Shown: positions 10,041 through 21,951 of the stretch, piece by piece
Numbering within the stretch: position 1 is the first letter of the stretch
Layout of the letters: each line of letters starts with the position of its first letter
NCBI GenBank assembly: GCA_951812925.1
Contig: OX638371.1
Location: 33,950,101-34,014,100, forward strand
DNA from: Calliopum simillimum
Lineage: Eukaryota; Arthropoda; Insecta; Diptera; Lauxaniidae
Direction of reading: 5' to 3'
Length of the DNA: 64,000 bases
Notes under the pieces: generated by a model
What the model was told of the DNA's origin: nothing
What the model saw: the letters and a program-made list of their open reading frames with translations, nothing else
The model's database searches: none
Made by a program: the position numbers and the translations under genes

Positions 10041-10465
10041 CAAAGATAATATGCTAAAAAATATATTTCGCATGTGGGTTGCCTAAAAAAATTCCGGTCA
10101 AGGGTATGATTAGTTACGTATAACAATTCATTTTTATAAACATTGCACTCATTTGTTTAAGAAACAAATTATGTCGAAAGTATCGAAAGTATAAAACCTA
10201 TTTTTTTTCCGTGATAACTGTCGGGTTGCCAGGTATAAACATGTAAGTCGATACTAGCGATCCGCAGTAATCTGTTTAATAAAATACCTTTATATCAAAA
10301 TAAAGACGTTCTATAGGCTTTATACTTTCGATTGGTGTATAATTTCTTTCTTAAAATGATGAATGCAATGTTGTGCATTGTTAATTTATCATATCCTTGA
10401 CATGAATTTTTTAGGCAACCGACTCGCAACATATTTTTCAACATATTATCTTTGATATAAAATAC
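10041..10465. repeat. Fold-back element with ~160-bp arms
   Basis: The left arm (about 10041-10200, beginning 'caaagataatatgctaaaaa' and ending 'gaaagtataaaacctat') is the reverse complement of about 10308-10462 at roughly 80% by eye. Shared blocks include 'gttgcctaaaaaa' and 'tcaagggtatgat'. About 105 bp separate the arms. Short ORFs inside are not convincing. Confidence 0.7.
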
Positions 10466-10544
10466 TTTCCATCCATTAAATAGATGGGTGCAATTCGCTT
10501 CTTCTTCGTATCTTCTACTATAATTACACAACAATGATTTTGTT

Positions 10545-11075
10545 GCAGGGCAGCTGAAGGTAATTTCTAAAGGAACTCACTGCGTAGAATTCAAATCAAA
10601 AGTCAGACTTGGCCCATCAGCTCTAGATTTTAAGGTATTTGAAGTTGAAATCACAAACATTTTTGAGGTTCGATGCAGATTGCACAAAATGTTTTTTTTT
10701 TTACTTAATTCTTCAGGTAGAACTTCTCTTTCTCTTCAAAATTAGCCCTCGTACGATGCTTTCTTCAAAAGTTATGGATGACATCACGAAGTCCATAGAC
10801 TGTTTCAGGTTGGTCGTATGATGATATATTAAATCGGGCGTAACTTTTGAAGGAAACAACGTACGACAACTTCTAAGAGCTCATTTTGAAGAAAAAGAGT
10901 GATGTATTATGTATAAAAAAGATGTGTGCAGTCTGCTTCTAACCTCAGAAATAATCGAGTACGTGTTTGTAACCTCAAATATGTCAAAATCTAAAGCAGA
11001 TGGGCCAACTCTGACCTCGGATTCGGATTCCACGCGGAAAGTCCCTTCGGAATTGACATAAAACTTCCATCCAAC
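10545..11075. pseudogene. Inverted pair of related coding-like segments, family unknown
   Basis: The left arm on the plus strand (about 10558-10690) reads KVISKGTHCVEF, KVRLGPSALDFKVFEVE and EVRCRLHK. The right arm on the minus strand (about 10881-11070) reads FVIVGWKFYVNSEGTFRVES, VRVGPSALDFDIFEV and SEVRSRLHTSF. The two agree at GPSALDF, FEV and EVRxRLH while differing in between, which fits an inverted duplication of a short protein-coding exon. Neither arm has a proven start. The family was not recognised, and whether the right arm is still part of a gene is unknown. Confidence 0.45.
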
Positions 11076-11516
11076 AATCACAAACCCATTATTTGTTGTA
11101 CAGTGTTATTTATATATTAATACGCAAGACAAAAGTTTGTCCTACCCTTTTTTACAATACTATTTTAGAAATTGAGCACGACTTTCAATTATACACCATT
11201 AGATAGGTAATTGTAAATGTGCACAAAGTTAAAATTATTTTGTCATTAAGCAAAATAAAATTAAATGCAAATTTTACAATATTAACAACGACAAAATTCG
11301 CGGTCACACAAACTTGAAAAGAGGATACAGCACAAAGAGAAAGACAAAAAGCTGACTAACACTGACTTCATGTTTTATGTTTTCTTTTCGTTTCACATTT
11401 ATCAGCTTTTTTATTTTGTACCAAATTCTAATCATTTCGGAGCAGAAGAAACAGATGGCATAAGTACTAACAAAGTTTAATTAACAGAAACACAATAGTC
11501 ATTTCCAATACATTTT

Positions 11517-11862
11517 TATACCTTACAATCAGAGTATATTCACTATGTCCCACCGTTTCTAATGCGGATAAAGAGGCATGGCAGTGTTGTATCGTTTTTA
11601 CTGAAAGACGTATTTATGCTGACTATTCTATTCTACTCTATTCTATTCTATTCTATTCTTTTCTATTCTATTCAAACTCATTGATATTCATATTTAGTGC
11701 TTATGACATTTGATAAGGATGATACAAACTAACATCTATAACAGGCAGGTATGGAAAAGTGTATATATTCTGGATCAGAGTCACCTCCTGAGTCGAAATA
11801 GCCACGTCCGTCTGTCTGTCCTTTGAAATCATTTTAATATTTTTTGGGAGCGAGATAATGTG
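11517..11862 (+). mobile_element. HINE 5' fragment
   Basis: Starts TATACCTTACAATCAGAGTATA, then 'gtcccaccgtttctaatgcg', 'tgtatatattctggatcag' and 'gtccgtctgtctgtc', as in full HINE copies. The 3' half is missing. It is interrupted by the putative solo LTR at 11585-11743. Confidence 0.7.
11585..11743. mobile_element. Putative solo LTR inside HINE fragment
   Basis: 159 bp, beginning TGTTGTATCG and ending CTATAACA, flanked by the direct repeat GGCAG (11580-11584 and 11744-11748) at a point where other HINE copies are continuous (gtggcaggtatag). It contains a (TATTC)n run. TG...CA ends with 5-bp duplications suggest a Copia or BEL solo LTR; no full element is present for comparison. Confidence 0.55.
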
Positions 11863-12191
11863 ATAAAAAAAAAATTTTTTTGTTCTTAGAAAATCTCATT
11901 CTTTAAGCAAAATGCTGAGCTGCAGCCGTATCAATAAAAACAAAAAGTTATATGTTTTTTATTTCATTCTATCAAACCATATTAATTTCTTTCTTGTTAT
12001 TTTTTGGCCGTAAACCAGTGTAATAGAATACCGATTTCTTAAATAGTACAGAAACTTTGATAGAAATCTGAAAAGTCTCTACCAAAACTTTAGAGGTCGA
12101 TAAAAATCGTCATGCGAAACCCATCGGCGACTTACTCAACTATCGTCTCAGTATAGCCTATGAAATATTTCTTAAATTGTTGCACTGTGTA

Positions 12192-13055
12192 GGATAGAAC
12201 GGGGTTAAATAACCACGTATGTATTTGGCACTCTGTAAAAACTTTGTTTATGATAATAATTTGAAAATTTCAACTGTTCCTGGTTCGTTGAACCTTTTGT
12301 TACAAAATTCATACGAAAATTTTTTTCAAACTCGCATTGTTTATCCGGTATTTGCATTTGAACACCACCTGGTGGGGTAAAGCAACCAAGCTTTATTTTT
12401 ATAATAAAAGTAACCAACATTGTTATTTTACGGGTTTTTATTTTATCAGAATTTTACAAAACGTTACAAAAGAACAAAATTTACTTGAAAAAGTTTCTCT
12501 TGAGCTTTATTAATCGCTTGCGTCACTTTCCTCAACGTATACTCCTTTTCTTCGACGACCTCTTTTGGAGCGACGAGTATTGTTTTTGGCTGCCGTTTCT
12601 TGGTTTTTGCTCGGAAAATTTCTTTCGAATCTTTTTTTCCGACCTTACCGTGGTCGCCAATGCCTGTTTCTCCTTCTGGTTATTTAACTCCACGTGATTT
12701 TATTTATTTTAAGGTGAATAACTTTTTAACAAATTTAAATTTTGTAAAACCAATTACAGATTTGGATTCAGCATGTAATTCTGCTCTTAGAAAACACTTG
12801 CATTTCTTTCTGCACTTCACTGATTTGTGGAATTTTGAACTTTTGTCGACTGAAAATATTGCGGCGAGGAAGCGTCAAATCTTTCTTTCGCCAGAACTCA
12901 GGTTGTAACACACATGCGGTAGTGGAACCTTTTGCTAAAGTTGCGTTGTATCGATCACTATCTACTGTACCATTGGTCGTTTGATTCGATTTTATTAAAA
13001 AAAATTAGAGGCAATTGGTTGTTTAACCCCGTGGCGATTTAACCCCATTCTACCC
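12192..13055. mobile_element. TA-flanked TIR element (Tc1/mariner/pogo type)
   Basis: 864 bp flanked by TA on both sides. The left end GGATAGAACGGGGTTAAAT is mirrored by the right end (reverse complement GGGTAGAATGGGGTTAAAT). The minus strand has open stretches (for example KTKKRQPKTILVAPKEVVEE and FTPPGGVQMQIPDK) that could be transposase remnants, but no catalytic motif was identified. Confidence 0.7.
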
Positions 13056-13059
13056 TAAT

Positions 13060-14620
13060 CTATAAATAAATTAATTATTGTATGCATGCGAGGCGTTTCA
13101 TTTGACGATAATATTGTGAATCTTACGTAAGATATCGTGTTACTTCCCCATGTAAGAAATCGTAAGACTCTCACTACCCCCCCCCCCCCCTCCTAAAAAT
13201 CGTACGTAATTAATGGATGGCCCCATATCTGATATATCGGTAATTAAAATTGGTACAAAGATCACTGCAGCGTTATTTTAATACAGTCACCTCGTTGTGA
13301 AGGACAGTAGTGACAAGTAGCACAGTTTAGGTTCCTGAGACACAACCTCACTGTTTTCAGTATCTTTTATATGTGAAAATTTGGAAATTGAAAATAATTC
13401 AACCGCATAACATTTTGTAACTCTTTTCATGATATCCCTTTTGTTAAAAATTCATGATAAATGTAAAATAAATATCACTAGCAATCCAACAGTAAAGCAC
13501 ACATAGAAGAAAGACTCCATATTAAGCTCATAACGATCGCATCATTCCGAGAGGCATTTGCAGCTGGTTCCCATAGTGTTGTTAGTGATACTTTTTATAT
13601 TGTTCTTCATTAAATACTCATTTCCGACGGTAACAAAGGCAATTAATAGTGAGGTAATCAAATCAAATGGGTTTTTTTTTTCTTTTTCCTTTGCTTGAAC
13701 AATAAATTCAGTAATTATGACATCGTGCTGTGTATTTCTAAACTCATTAAAACTTGATTCTTGATTCTTTATTCTCAGGGAACTCTTAGGAATCTACCGT
13801 TTGAAGAATATTTTTTTGTTTCTACTTACGCATAGGTACGATGAGTATTACATGCTAATGCTATCAACACTGATCTATCTTCCTGATGTTTTATTTTGGT
13901 CCAGTCATTGATGTGATTGACTTTGTGGCCATAATTGTGTTGTGGTCGTTGTTGTCTGTTTCTTTTGATCAAATGCTTGATGACTTAATGAGGTTTGTTT
14001 GTTTTTGAGCTTGCGATCATTATGATCTTAAATTGATGACTCTTCAAACCGATTATGTCTGTGACTGCGTTTTATTTGAATGTGATATTCTGAACTTTTT
14101 TGACTTTTCATTTTCATGTTCTTTTATTTTATTTGTTGTTAATGGTCTTAACAAGTTTTTATATTTTGACTTAATTTTCAGTGCAAGAACTTTTGATCAG
14201 ATTAGTTAACCGAAATTAAATTATCGATAATGAATAAAAGTTTTAACACATTAATTGGAGTTGATGTTTGATTTGTTTTAATGGTGGCATTGACCAGAAA
14301 GTTACCTTTAAAACATTTATTTGAGACTACTTAGTTATTGCTCGTGACTTGATCTATTTCATTTAGCTATACAGCGGCGCTGAAAAAATTCCATACATTA
14401 CTAAAATAGTAAAGATCTTATTGTTGGTGTAGCTATTTAACATTTTCTTTGTGAATGCCCAACATTTGCTTTCTGGTAGTTATTATTCGACCCGTCACAA
14501 GATTTATTAACACAAAAATACAAAATTAAGTAGTACAGTAAAACTAGCTATAATATCTACGGAAAAAGGAAAAAATTACTGCAGACTTGAAACTTGGTAC
14601 GGTTGCTAGACTACAGTTAG
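13060..14620. other. No gene recognised
   Basis: AT-rich. The only notable points are a C-homopolymer near 13170-13185 and a short palindromic stretch 'cttacgtaag' near 13120. No domain was seen. Confidence 0.45.
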
Positions 14621-14621
14621 G

Positions 14622-16560
14622 TTAGGGTGGCGGCAATATTGCCACACATGCCACAAACTCTCTTATTGACGTCAATTCATAAACTCTGGTCCTTTCAATA
14701 TGGTATTTGTCCAAACTGAAGGATCCTGTCAGCACAGCGAATCTTTTAATGCCACTTAGGTGATTTTTTGTGTATTCCTTTAAGCAATTAAAAGCAGTAA
14801 GAGTGTAAACTTTAGCCTGGCCGAACATTAAATACCCTACACTGCAGAGTTTTGAAAATTTTGCTTATATGGGAGGTGCCACGCCCTCTTGTCCAAATTC
14901 ACCCAGTTTTTTCTCAGGGTTTAGATTTACAGTTCTAGTATTTGAGTGAAATTTGGTTGGATTATATCAAAAATTGCGTTTTGAAGCTTTTGCTTATATG
15001 GGAGGTGCCACACCCTATTGTCCAATTTTATCAAGTTTTTGCTAAAAGCTTGCATTTATAGTTCTTAGTGTCTGAGTAAAATTTAGTTCGACTATCTCAA
15101 AAAACGCTTTCAGTACAGCGTTTTGAAGCTTTTGCTTATATAAGAGCTGCCACGTCCTCTTGTCCAAATTCGCCCAGTTTTTGCTCAGAGCTTGCGCTTA
15201 CAATTTTTAGCATTTATGCGTATTTTGGTTGCATTGTCGTGAAAAATACTCCGAAGGTTGCATTTTGAAGATATTTTTTGTATGGGAGGTAGGTGTTTCC
15301 ATTGACCGATTTCGCTCATTTTCAATCCCCCGGGCTAACTTTGTGTACCAAATTTCATTGAATTATCTTGCTTAGTTTTCCCAAAAAATTTATTTCCACA
15401 CACAGCTATATTGACTCAGGAGGTGACGCTGATCAAGAATATATACACTTTTCTATATCTGCCACGTCTCCTTCTCTGCGTTATAAACGGAAGGACAAAG
15501 TGAATACATATACTCTTGGTGTAGGGTATAAAAATGGCTGACCAAAGCATTTCAGTCTTGTTCTTGCAAGAGCAGGACAAAGACATAAAAGGTGCTCAAT
15601 TTTTTCTTCTTCCTCAGGCTCGTGACAGTTTCTGCACCAGTCGTCGGAGACTATGCACATTCTAAATGCATTACGATCAATTAGACCAGTGCTGGGCACC
15701 ACTACATGCAACTAATTTTTTGTCTCGTTTTATCCTATACGAAAAGATACGAAAAAATCCTCTCTTTGATACGAAGCTGCCCTAGGCAACGTTTTGCCCA
15801 CCACCGAATTAGACAATGACCAGTCACAACACTAGTCAGCAGGCTGCACTCACTCCGCGTCAGAGATAGTAAATATTTGGAATAATCTGCTTTGTGAAAA
15901 CGAGGCCAAAAATACTTGGTTACAGCGCTAGTGGGGGATTGATCCTAGCGTCTATTCGCTATTGAGAACATTTGAGCGTGCTTTAAAGAGAACGGTGCTG
16001 GAATTTTATTGTGTTGAGCTTCCGTTTTTGCTGATAAATCTGCCTTTTCATTTCCTTAAATTCCGCAATGGGACGGCACCCACTGAAGGGATACCTGGTT
16101 GTTTTCACTAATGGAAGTTAAAGCGGTAAAACATTCAAAAACTGTCTCTAATCTAATAAAGTTTGATTTTAAAGCTATTAAAGCAGCTCGACGGATAGAG
16201 CGATTTCCTTCTCGCTTACATTATCTTTAAGAAAATCGACCGTTTTGTTAATCGCGATAATTTCCGCTTGGAAAATGCTGCACTCATCTAGCAATTTAAT
16301 TGAGAATTCTTCGTGTGAGTTGGAGACATAGAAACCTTCTCCAACCTTATTATCTGATTTAGAGCCATCTGTGAAAACGTTTATTACTTCGGTTGGATCT
16401 TCACCACGTGTGTTCCAGAATTCTCTAGACGGGAAGTTAAAGTTAAAATGATTCACCAACTCTCTATGGCTTACCCTCTCAAGAATGTGTGATATCTGGC
16501 GTACTCTCTCGAGAATTACCTCCATCCGGGGATTTTTTGCTTCATCATAATACTTTCATT
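14622..16560 (-). pseudogene. I/Jockey/R1-type non-LTR ORF2 C-terminus, split by a HINE
   Basis: Minus strand. 16178-16525 carries an RNase H domain: VINVFTDGSKS (first Asp), CSIFQAEIIAINK (catalytic Glu), then decay. 15530-15711 carries the C-terminal Cys/His segment CRNCHEPEEEEKIEHLLCLC followed by PALARTRLKCFGQPFL. At that point HINE copy B (14794-15530) intervenes. The frame plausibly resumes at 14622-14790 (LKEYTKNHLSGIKRFAVLTG, ending LPPP and a stop). The stretch between RNase H and the Cys segment is decayed or deleted. Confidence 0.75.
14794..15530 (-). mobile_element. HINE copy B (minus), inserted in a non-LTR relic
   Basis: Head TATACCCTACACCAAGAGTATA at 15530. Tandem units carry 'gggaggtgccac' at about 14871, 15000 and 15140. 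The tail has the inverted head motif (gtgtagggtat), a palindrome (ggccaggct) and a CTGC variant of CTAG. Sequence on both sides reads as non-LTR ORF2 C-terminus. Confidence 0.75.
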
Positions 16561-16564
16561 TTTG

Positions 16565-16968
16565 TGGACATTACAATTTGTCTTGGCCTCAGACACGAAG
16601 GTTGCGCAGTGTAACACACTTATAATTCGCTTAGTATTTATTAGGGAATAGTATACATGTTTTTAACTAAGCTTTGCTTATCGGGTATTGTATTCCTTAA
16701 TGCTTTCTTTTTCGGCAGAAAAGTTATAGCGCCTCCGAACATGAAAGCAACGCGTCGCAACATTAAATTAGGGGCTAGTTTTTTCTATTAATATAATATC
16801 TCTCTATTAAATTAATATTTTTTATGTATACCCTTAGGTTAACATAGGGCTTTTAGGAAATTTTGTCGTATAGGTTTCCTACAGTAGTGTAGCTCGTTGG
16901 GAAACAAATCTTACGTTCTAGTCTAAACTACGAAATGTAGAGGACGCTCTAACTGATATGTGTAGCAG
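16565..16968. other. No gene recognised
   Basis: AT-rich stretch between the non-LTR relic and a HINE end. Nothing could be supported. Confidence 0.45.
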
Positions 16969-17064
16969 TGCTGCCACCTACCTCCCATACAAGAAAAATT
17001 TTCAAAATACTGCAGTGTAGGGTATTTAATTTTTTGGCCAGGCCAAAGGTAACACCCTTACTAG
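16969..17064 (+). mobile_element. HINE 3' end fragment
   Basis: Contains 'cacctacctcccatacaag', 'gcagtgtagggtatttaa', the palindrome ttggccaggccaa and the terminal CTAG before a T-run. Everything upstream of the last tandem unit is absent. Confidence 0.7.
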
Positions 17065-17219
17065 TTTTATTCTTTTTTTTTTTTTTTTTTTTTCTTTCAA
17101 TTGTATTGTTTGGGACTACTGTACCGCTAACGGTTTACAAAATATTTTTAGTTTAATCGAGCAAAGTGTTGCGATAACCAACAAAGTTATTAAATTAATT
17201 AAAAGCAATATAAAGAAAA

Positions 17220-17937
17220 ATGAATACGAATCGACGTTATAGTTTAGATCTTGATCCAGAATTTCAAAAAATGCTTGATTCTATACAAAATAAAACCATG
17301 AGCTCTACATAATGCTTGCCAGTTGTGTGTTGAATATCTTCGACTATGGTCACAAAATAAAAAAACCTGTTTGCGTTTTGGAATAGCCTCAAAATCACAG
17401 TAACGATTGCCACTTTTGTGCTTGTGACGTCAAATTTCTTTCCCTCAAGTTAAGACAACAACACGACCTGTGCTACATGGACCAGATATTCCAGTACCGT
17501 CACCACCAACTCAACAGAACGAGGAATTTGACATAGAAATCCTTTCCGACCTGAGTGATGCAATCAATGACACTGACACTGAAGTATTGTATCGCACTGA
17601 TTCTGCTGAGATGCAAACTTTTAAACAAGAGGAGTTGAATGATTTGATGAGAGATTTGGGTCTTACAAAAGATGATGCAGAGCTTTTGGGATCAAGTTTC
17701 ACGGGAAAAAAACTATGAGCCACTGGAACGAAGTATTACGATTACAGACATAGAGAAGAAGATTTCATTTTTATTGTAAGGACGTACCCGGACATATGAA
17801 GTAACTTGATATCGATTACAAGGCCAATGATTAGAGGTTTTTCATAGATTCTTCAAAAAGAAGTCTTAATGGAGTACTCTTTCATAATAAGTACGCGTTA
17901 TAACCAGTGGCTCATTCTATCCATCTGAAAGAGTGCT
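17220..17937 (+). pseudogene. Transposase-like TE protein, N-terminal half
   Basis: A frameshifted frame. RPVLHGPDIPVPSPP and ELNDLMRDLGLTKDDAELLGS (17470-17718) are followed in shifted frames by TKYYDYRHREEDF and FFIDSSKRSLNGVLFH, ending PVAHSIHLKEC. These are the landmarks of a large uncharacterised TE-derived family found widely in animals. The frame breaks at tgct (17934-17937). The matching C-terminal half starts at 21952 with CYENMETIL, so this is one gene with a ~4 kb insertion. A start at 17220 (MNTNRRYSLDLDP) is possible. Confidence 0.75.
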
Positions 17938-18724
17938 TGTAACGGTGGTAGACGGTGGTAGCACACTGCTGCACCGAACGAATTGTCTTCTGGGTTAATT
18001 GCTTCGTAGCGATCAAAAATGTAAACGGACCCTAATTCCATGTTCGAAAATTATCATTCACTAACACACTCCCAAAATGTACACGGAATTTCATTTTTTT
18101 TTATCACCATCTCCCTTGCTATCATTGGCTTGGTTTTGTGAGTGAGTACACACTAACATTTTTTTCTATTTTGAAGGCCAAAAATGAGGTGAATGTTAGT
18201 GAATGCCAAAGTAAAACGGGAACAAAGAACGGATTTTAATTGCATCAGCAATTTTTTCAAAAAGTCAGTTGCCGATGGATTGTACAGCGAACAAGTTGAT
18301 ACTCACGTAGAGCATAAAAGAAATAAATTATAAAAAAATTTGAGTAGTGCACGCGGTCGGCAATTTTTTTTCCTCTGTAATGGCGGACAAAATTAAAGTT
18401 TAAAAATTAAACGTGTCGCGAATAATAGTTTTATGCGAGTCAAAGAAATCCGTCGAGTTATAAAATTAAAAAATATTAACAGTCGCTAACTTAACGTTAA
18501 GAAAAAAAAGCTTTCCATACTGGGCATAGGTATGAAAAAATAGTATAGTAGTGAACTGGTTAATTGTGAAAAATCCAGTTTCCACTTTACCTTGTGAACG
18601 GGGTTTTTTTTTTTATATACAAAAAAAAAAATTAAAATAACTAAATTGTGTACCTAATAATTTAAGCCCGAAATAAAATAAAAAAAAAGAACTAAAACGG
18701 AAAAGCTAGTGCTCATTTGCTTTA

Positions 18725-18795
18725 TGCGCAGCACCTGGTGCAAGCAGAGAAAAAAACCTGGTGCAAGCAGAGAAAAAATTGGTGCAAGCATGGCG
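18725..18795 (+). repeat. Short tandem repeat, ~20 bp x 3
   Basis: 'ggtgcaagcagagaaaaaa' occurs twice, with a third partial copy 'ggtgcaagcatgg'. Confidence 0.7.
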
Positions 18796-19619
18796 GCATG
18801 CCAACAGGGGAAAAAACTAGGGTTAAAATCAGCAGCAGATCGTTGTGTTTTTTGGTGATTTAACGACGATCGACAACAGCGCAATTTCGTGTTTTTGCTC
18901 CGTTTTAAAAGCTTTTATGTTGTTTCGATGCGTCGGTGGGAAGCAAAAAGCAAAAATTACGAAGAATTCCTCTTTATGAAATGGATTCAGTGTGTCGGCA
19001 GTTTTCAGCAATCTCTCTCGCGCTGCAAATTTGCACAGATGTATGTTTGTGCTTTAAATTTAACATAGAAAGTCGAAAATAAAAAAATAAAAAACTAATT
19101 GTAAACGCATTCCAATACAAATAAGGAAAAGAAAACAAAACAAAAAAATAAAGAACAGTGGAACAAAGTTATAAAAGAAAATAAAAAAAAAATGTTTAAA
19201 CATACCAAATAGTGGAGCAGCCGAATTTTTATTTTTGCAATGACCCGAAAAGCAGACATACAGTGCAAAATGATATAAAAGTGAAAAAAAAGCAAAAGTG
19301 AAAGATCAAAATTTGATTACAACAAAAAAAAATAAAAGAAAAAAGAACACAATAAACAAACAAAAATAGAAATGAAAGAAATTGAAAAATTGTAAGAAAA
19401 ATGATAAAGAACAGCAATTAAAAGAAAAGAATAATTAAATAATTTGGCTAATAAAATAAAAGTGCCAACCTGCAACAAACACACTGCTGAGGCAACAACA
19501 ACAACACTGCTGAGACAACAACAACACCAGATATGACACCGTACGAACATCAATCAACATTCATCTATAAAACTGTAGCAGATAAGCACATTTAAGTATT
19601 AACCCTTGTTTGCATATTA

Positions 19620-21288
19620 GGGTGACGCTTAATAAGGGTCAAAAAAAATTTTAACTGGGCCACCCTTGTAAATGACTGAGAATAGTTAAAAAAAAAAATC
19701 AGAAAAATACTGATAGCTCGAAAAAATCATTTTAAGTCGTGCCTCACAGCCTCTCTTTTTTCCCATTTCAATAAAATGGGGAAAATAACAGTTTTTTTTT
19801 TCCTACTGGAATAATTCATCAATGAAAACTATAAAACCTTGATAAATTTATAGGTCGATATATGTTGTTTCAAGAAAAAATTATGTTCGACCTCTATCTT
19901 ATCCTGCGTTTACGATGAAGGAGATAATTAACGTGATTTTGAGTCATTTAATCGCTTTTTGAGGGTAAATTCATCGCCTGGAACAGTTTTCATGATCTGT
20001 TGGACATTCCTACGGTTGTCAAAGTTTTTGGGGTCGCTGATTACGATTCTGATGTCAGAATTAAAAAATTCAAAATGGCGACCTCTTGTCTCGAATTTTG
20101 CAAATTTCCGATCATTCATGCAAATGTTATTGTATAAGGGTTTTAGGAGTCTATTTTGATAATTATCATGATAATGTTTAAAATATAACATTCTAAATTA
20201 TTAAAAGAAGATAGTAACATTTTTACTTGAAATAAGCGGTATTCTTTCCCTCACTTTGGTCGAAAAATAACGACTTCCAAAAAGGATTGCGCATTGTCGA
20301 AGGATAACGAATTGTCAAGGAAAAAAGAGAGGCTGTGAGGCACGCCTTAAAATGATTTTTTCGAGCTATCAGTATTTTTCTGATTTTTTTTATACCCTAC
20401 ACCCAGGGTATATTCACTTTGTCCTTCCGTTTGTAACGCAGAGAAGGAGGCGTGGCAGGTATAGAAAAGTATATATATTCTTGATCAGCGTCACCTCCTG
20501 AGTCGATATAGCCATGTCCGTCTGTCTGGCTGGCTGGCTGGCTGGCTGGGTGGCTGGCTGGCTGGGTGGCTGGCTGGCTGTGTGTTGAAATACACTTTTT
20601 GGGAAAACTGAGCAAGATAATTCAATGAAATTTGGTACGCTGCCTCTGTCGTCAAAGTTAGCTCGGGGGATTGAAAATGAGCAAAATCGGTCAACGGACA
20701 CGCCTACCGCCCATACAAAAATTATATTCAAAATGCAATTTTAGGAGTATTTTTCACGACAATGCAACCACAATACATATAAGTACTACGAATTGTAAGC
20801 GCAAGCTCTGATAAAAATTTGAGCGAATTCGGACAAGAGGGCGTGGCACCTACCATATAAGCAAAAGCTTCAAAACGCTATACTGAAAGCGTTTTTTGAG
20901 ATATTCGAACCAAATTTGACTCAGACACTAAGAATTATAAATGAAAGCTCTCAGCAAAAATTGGGTGAAATCAGACAAGGGGGCGTGGCACCTCCCATAT
21001 AAGCAAAAGATTCAAAATGCTATACTGAAAGAGTTTTTTGAGATAATCCAACTAAATTTCACTCTGACACTAAAAACTATAAATGCAAGCTCTGAACAAA
21101 AACTGGGTGTACTCGGACAAGAGGGCGTGGCACCTCCCATATAAGCAAACTTTTCAAAATACTGCAGTGTAGGGTATTTATTTTTTGGCCAGGCCAAAAT
21201 TTACACCCTTACTAGTTTTTAACTATTCTCAGTCATTTACAAGAGTGGCCCGGTTAAAATTTTTTTTGACCCTTATTAAGCGTCACCC
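19620..21288. mobile_element. MITE with ~140-bp TIRs, split by a HINE
   Basis: The left TIR starts GGGTGACGCTTAATAAGGGT after TA (19618-19619). The right TIR is its reverse complement, ending before TA (21289-21290). The TIRs agree for about 140 bp to 'cacagcctctc'. The right TIR is interrupted inside a T-run by the 825-bp HINE D (20391-21215), so the original MITE was 844 bp. TA duplications point to Tc1/mariner mobilisation. A 87-residue minus-strand frame inside (MLYFKHYHDN...) has no recognised domain. Confidence 0.85.
20391..21215 (+). mobile_element. HINE copy D, inserted in a MITE TIR
   Basis: Head TATACCCTACACCCAGGGTATA, a long (GGCT/GGGT)n run at about 20525-20580, 141-142 bp units anchored at 20841, 20982 and 21124, the tail palindrome ttggccaggccaa, and CTAG at 21212-21215. 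The uninterrupted left TIR of the host MITE gives the empty site: a run of T with no target duplication that can be resolved, as expected of Helentron-type insertion. Confidence 0.85.
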
Positions 21289-21951
21289 TAATGCATATAA
21301 ACTTTTTATATTTCTTTTCATAAATATTATTTCTTTTTATTAATATTATTGTATTAATTTTAGATTTTATAATACTTTTTCTGGTAACTACTAAATTTAT
21401 TATTATTATTAGTTTACATAAATATTACTTATAATTTTGGTTTAAGGGGTGCGCGTACCAAAATAGTTTCTAAAAATACTTATGAAAACATATTTTTAAC
21501 ATTATCTTTGCTAAGTTATGAAAATTCAAGGAAAAAAAGTTTGATTAAAATGCCAAATTAATTAAAATGGAAACTTAATTTTTCAACTAAAAGGAATGCT
21601 GAGGAAGGACAAATGGGGTAAGCGGTAGGGAATACATGGATATAGATTAGGGGCAGTTCCACAAAGAATGAGTGCCGGATTTGCCATAGGTGGGGAGGGA
21701 AAAATGCACTCCAAGTGACAAAAACAACATCAAGTCACTGGATTACTTAGTTTGTTTGATATTTTTATAGCTACCAAAATGGCATGATTACTATGATTAC
21801 GCATCAAGTTAGATTAGGGAGAAGCACGACCATGGGGTAGCCTAGCCGGAGTTTGACATTTTTCATGCCGCTTTATACCTGATTGTATTTGAATAGAAAT
21901 TTTATTTTTTTTGGATTTGAATTTGACATTTCGTAAGACGCACGCGTAACA

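Larger units (their letters stand above)
17938..21951. mobile_element. ~4.0-kb insertion splitting the transposase-like pseudogene
   Basis: The boundaries come from protein continuity (…HIHLKEC-type end at 17937, CYENM at 21953) and from a 4-bp repeat, tgct, on both sides. The insert begins TGTAAC and ends GTAACA. It contains the MITE at 19620-21288 (with a HINE inside), leaving about 2.35 kb of its own sequence, in which no coding domain or long terminal repeat was seen. Class unresolved. Confidence 0.55.

Noticed and set aside
10041..10465. Fold-back as a microRNA precursor
   Set aside because: Arms of ~160 bp with scattered mismatches look like a MITE; no evidence of a defined mature product.
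12183..12189. CACTGTG as another Transib right end
   Set aside because: Followed by TAGGA, not GC-rich; no matching CACAGTG partner or duplication upstream. It is the flank of the TA-type element.
19095..19553. Phe-rich minus-strand ORFs
   Set aside because: They arise from A-rich plus-strand DNA; no signal of coding selection.
20397..20731. Pro/Ser/Gln-rich ORFs (SQPATQPASHP)
   Set aside because: Translation of the (GGCT)n microsatellite in HINE D.
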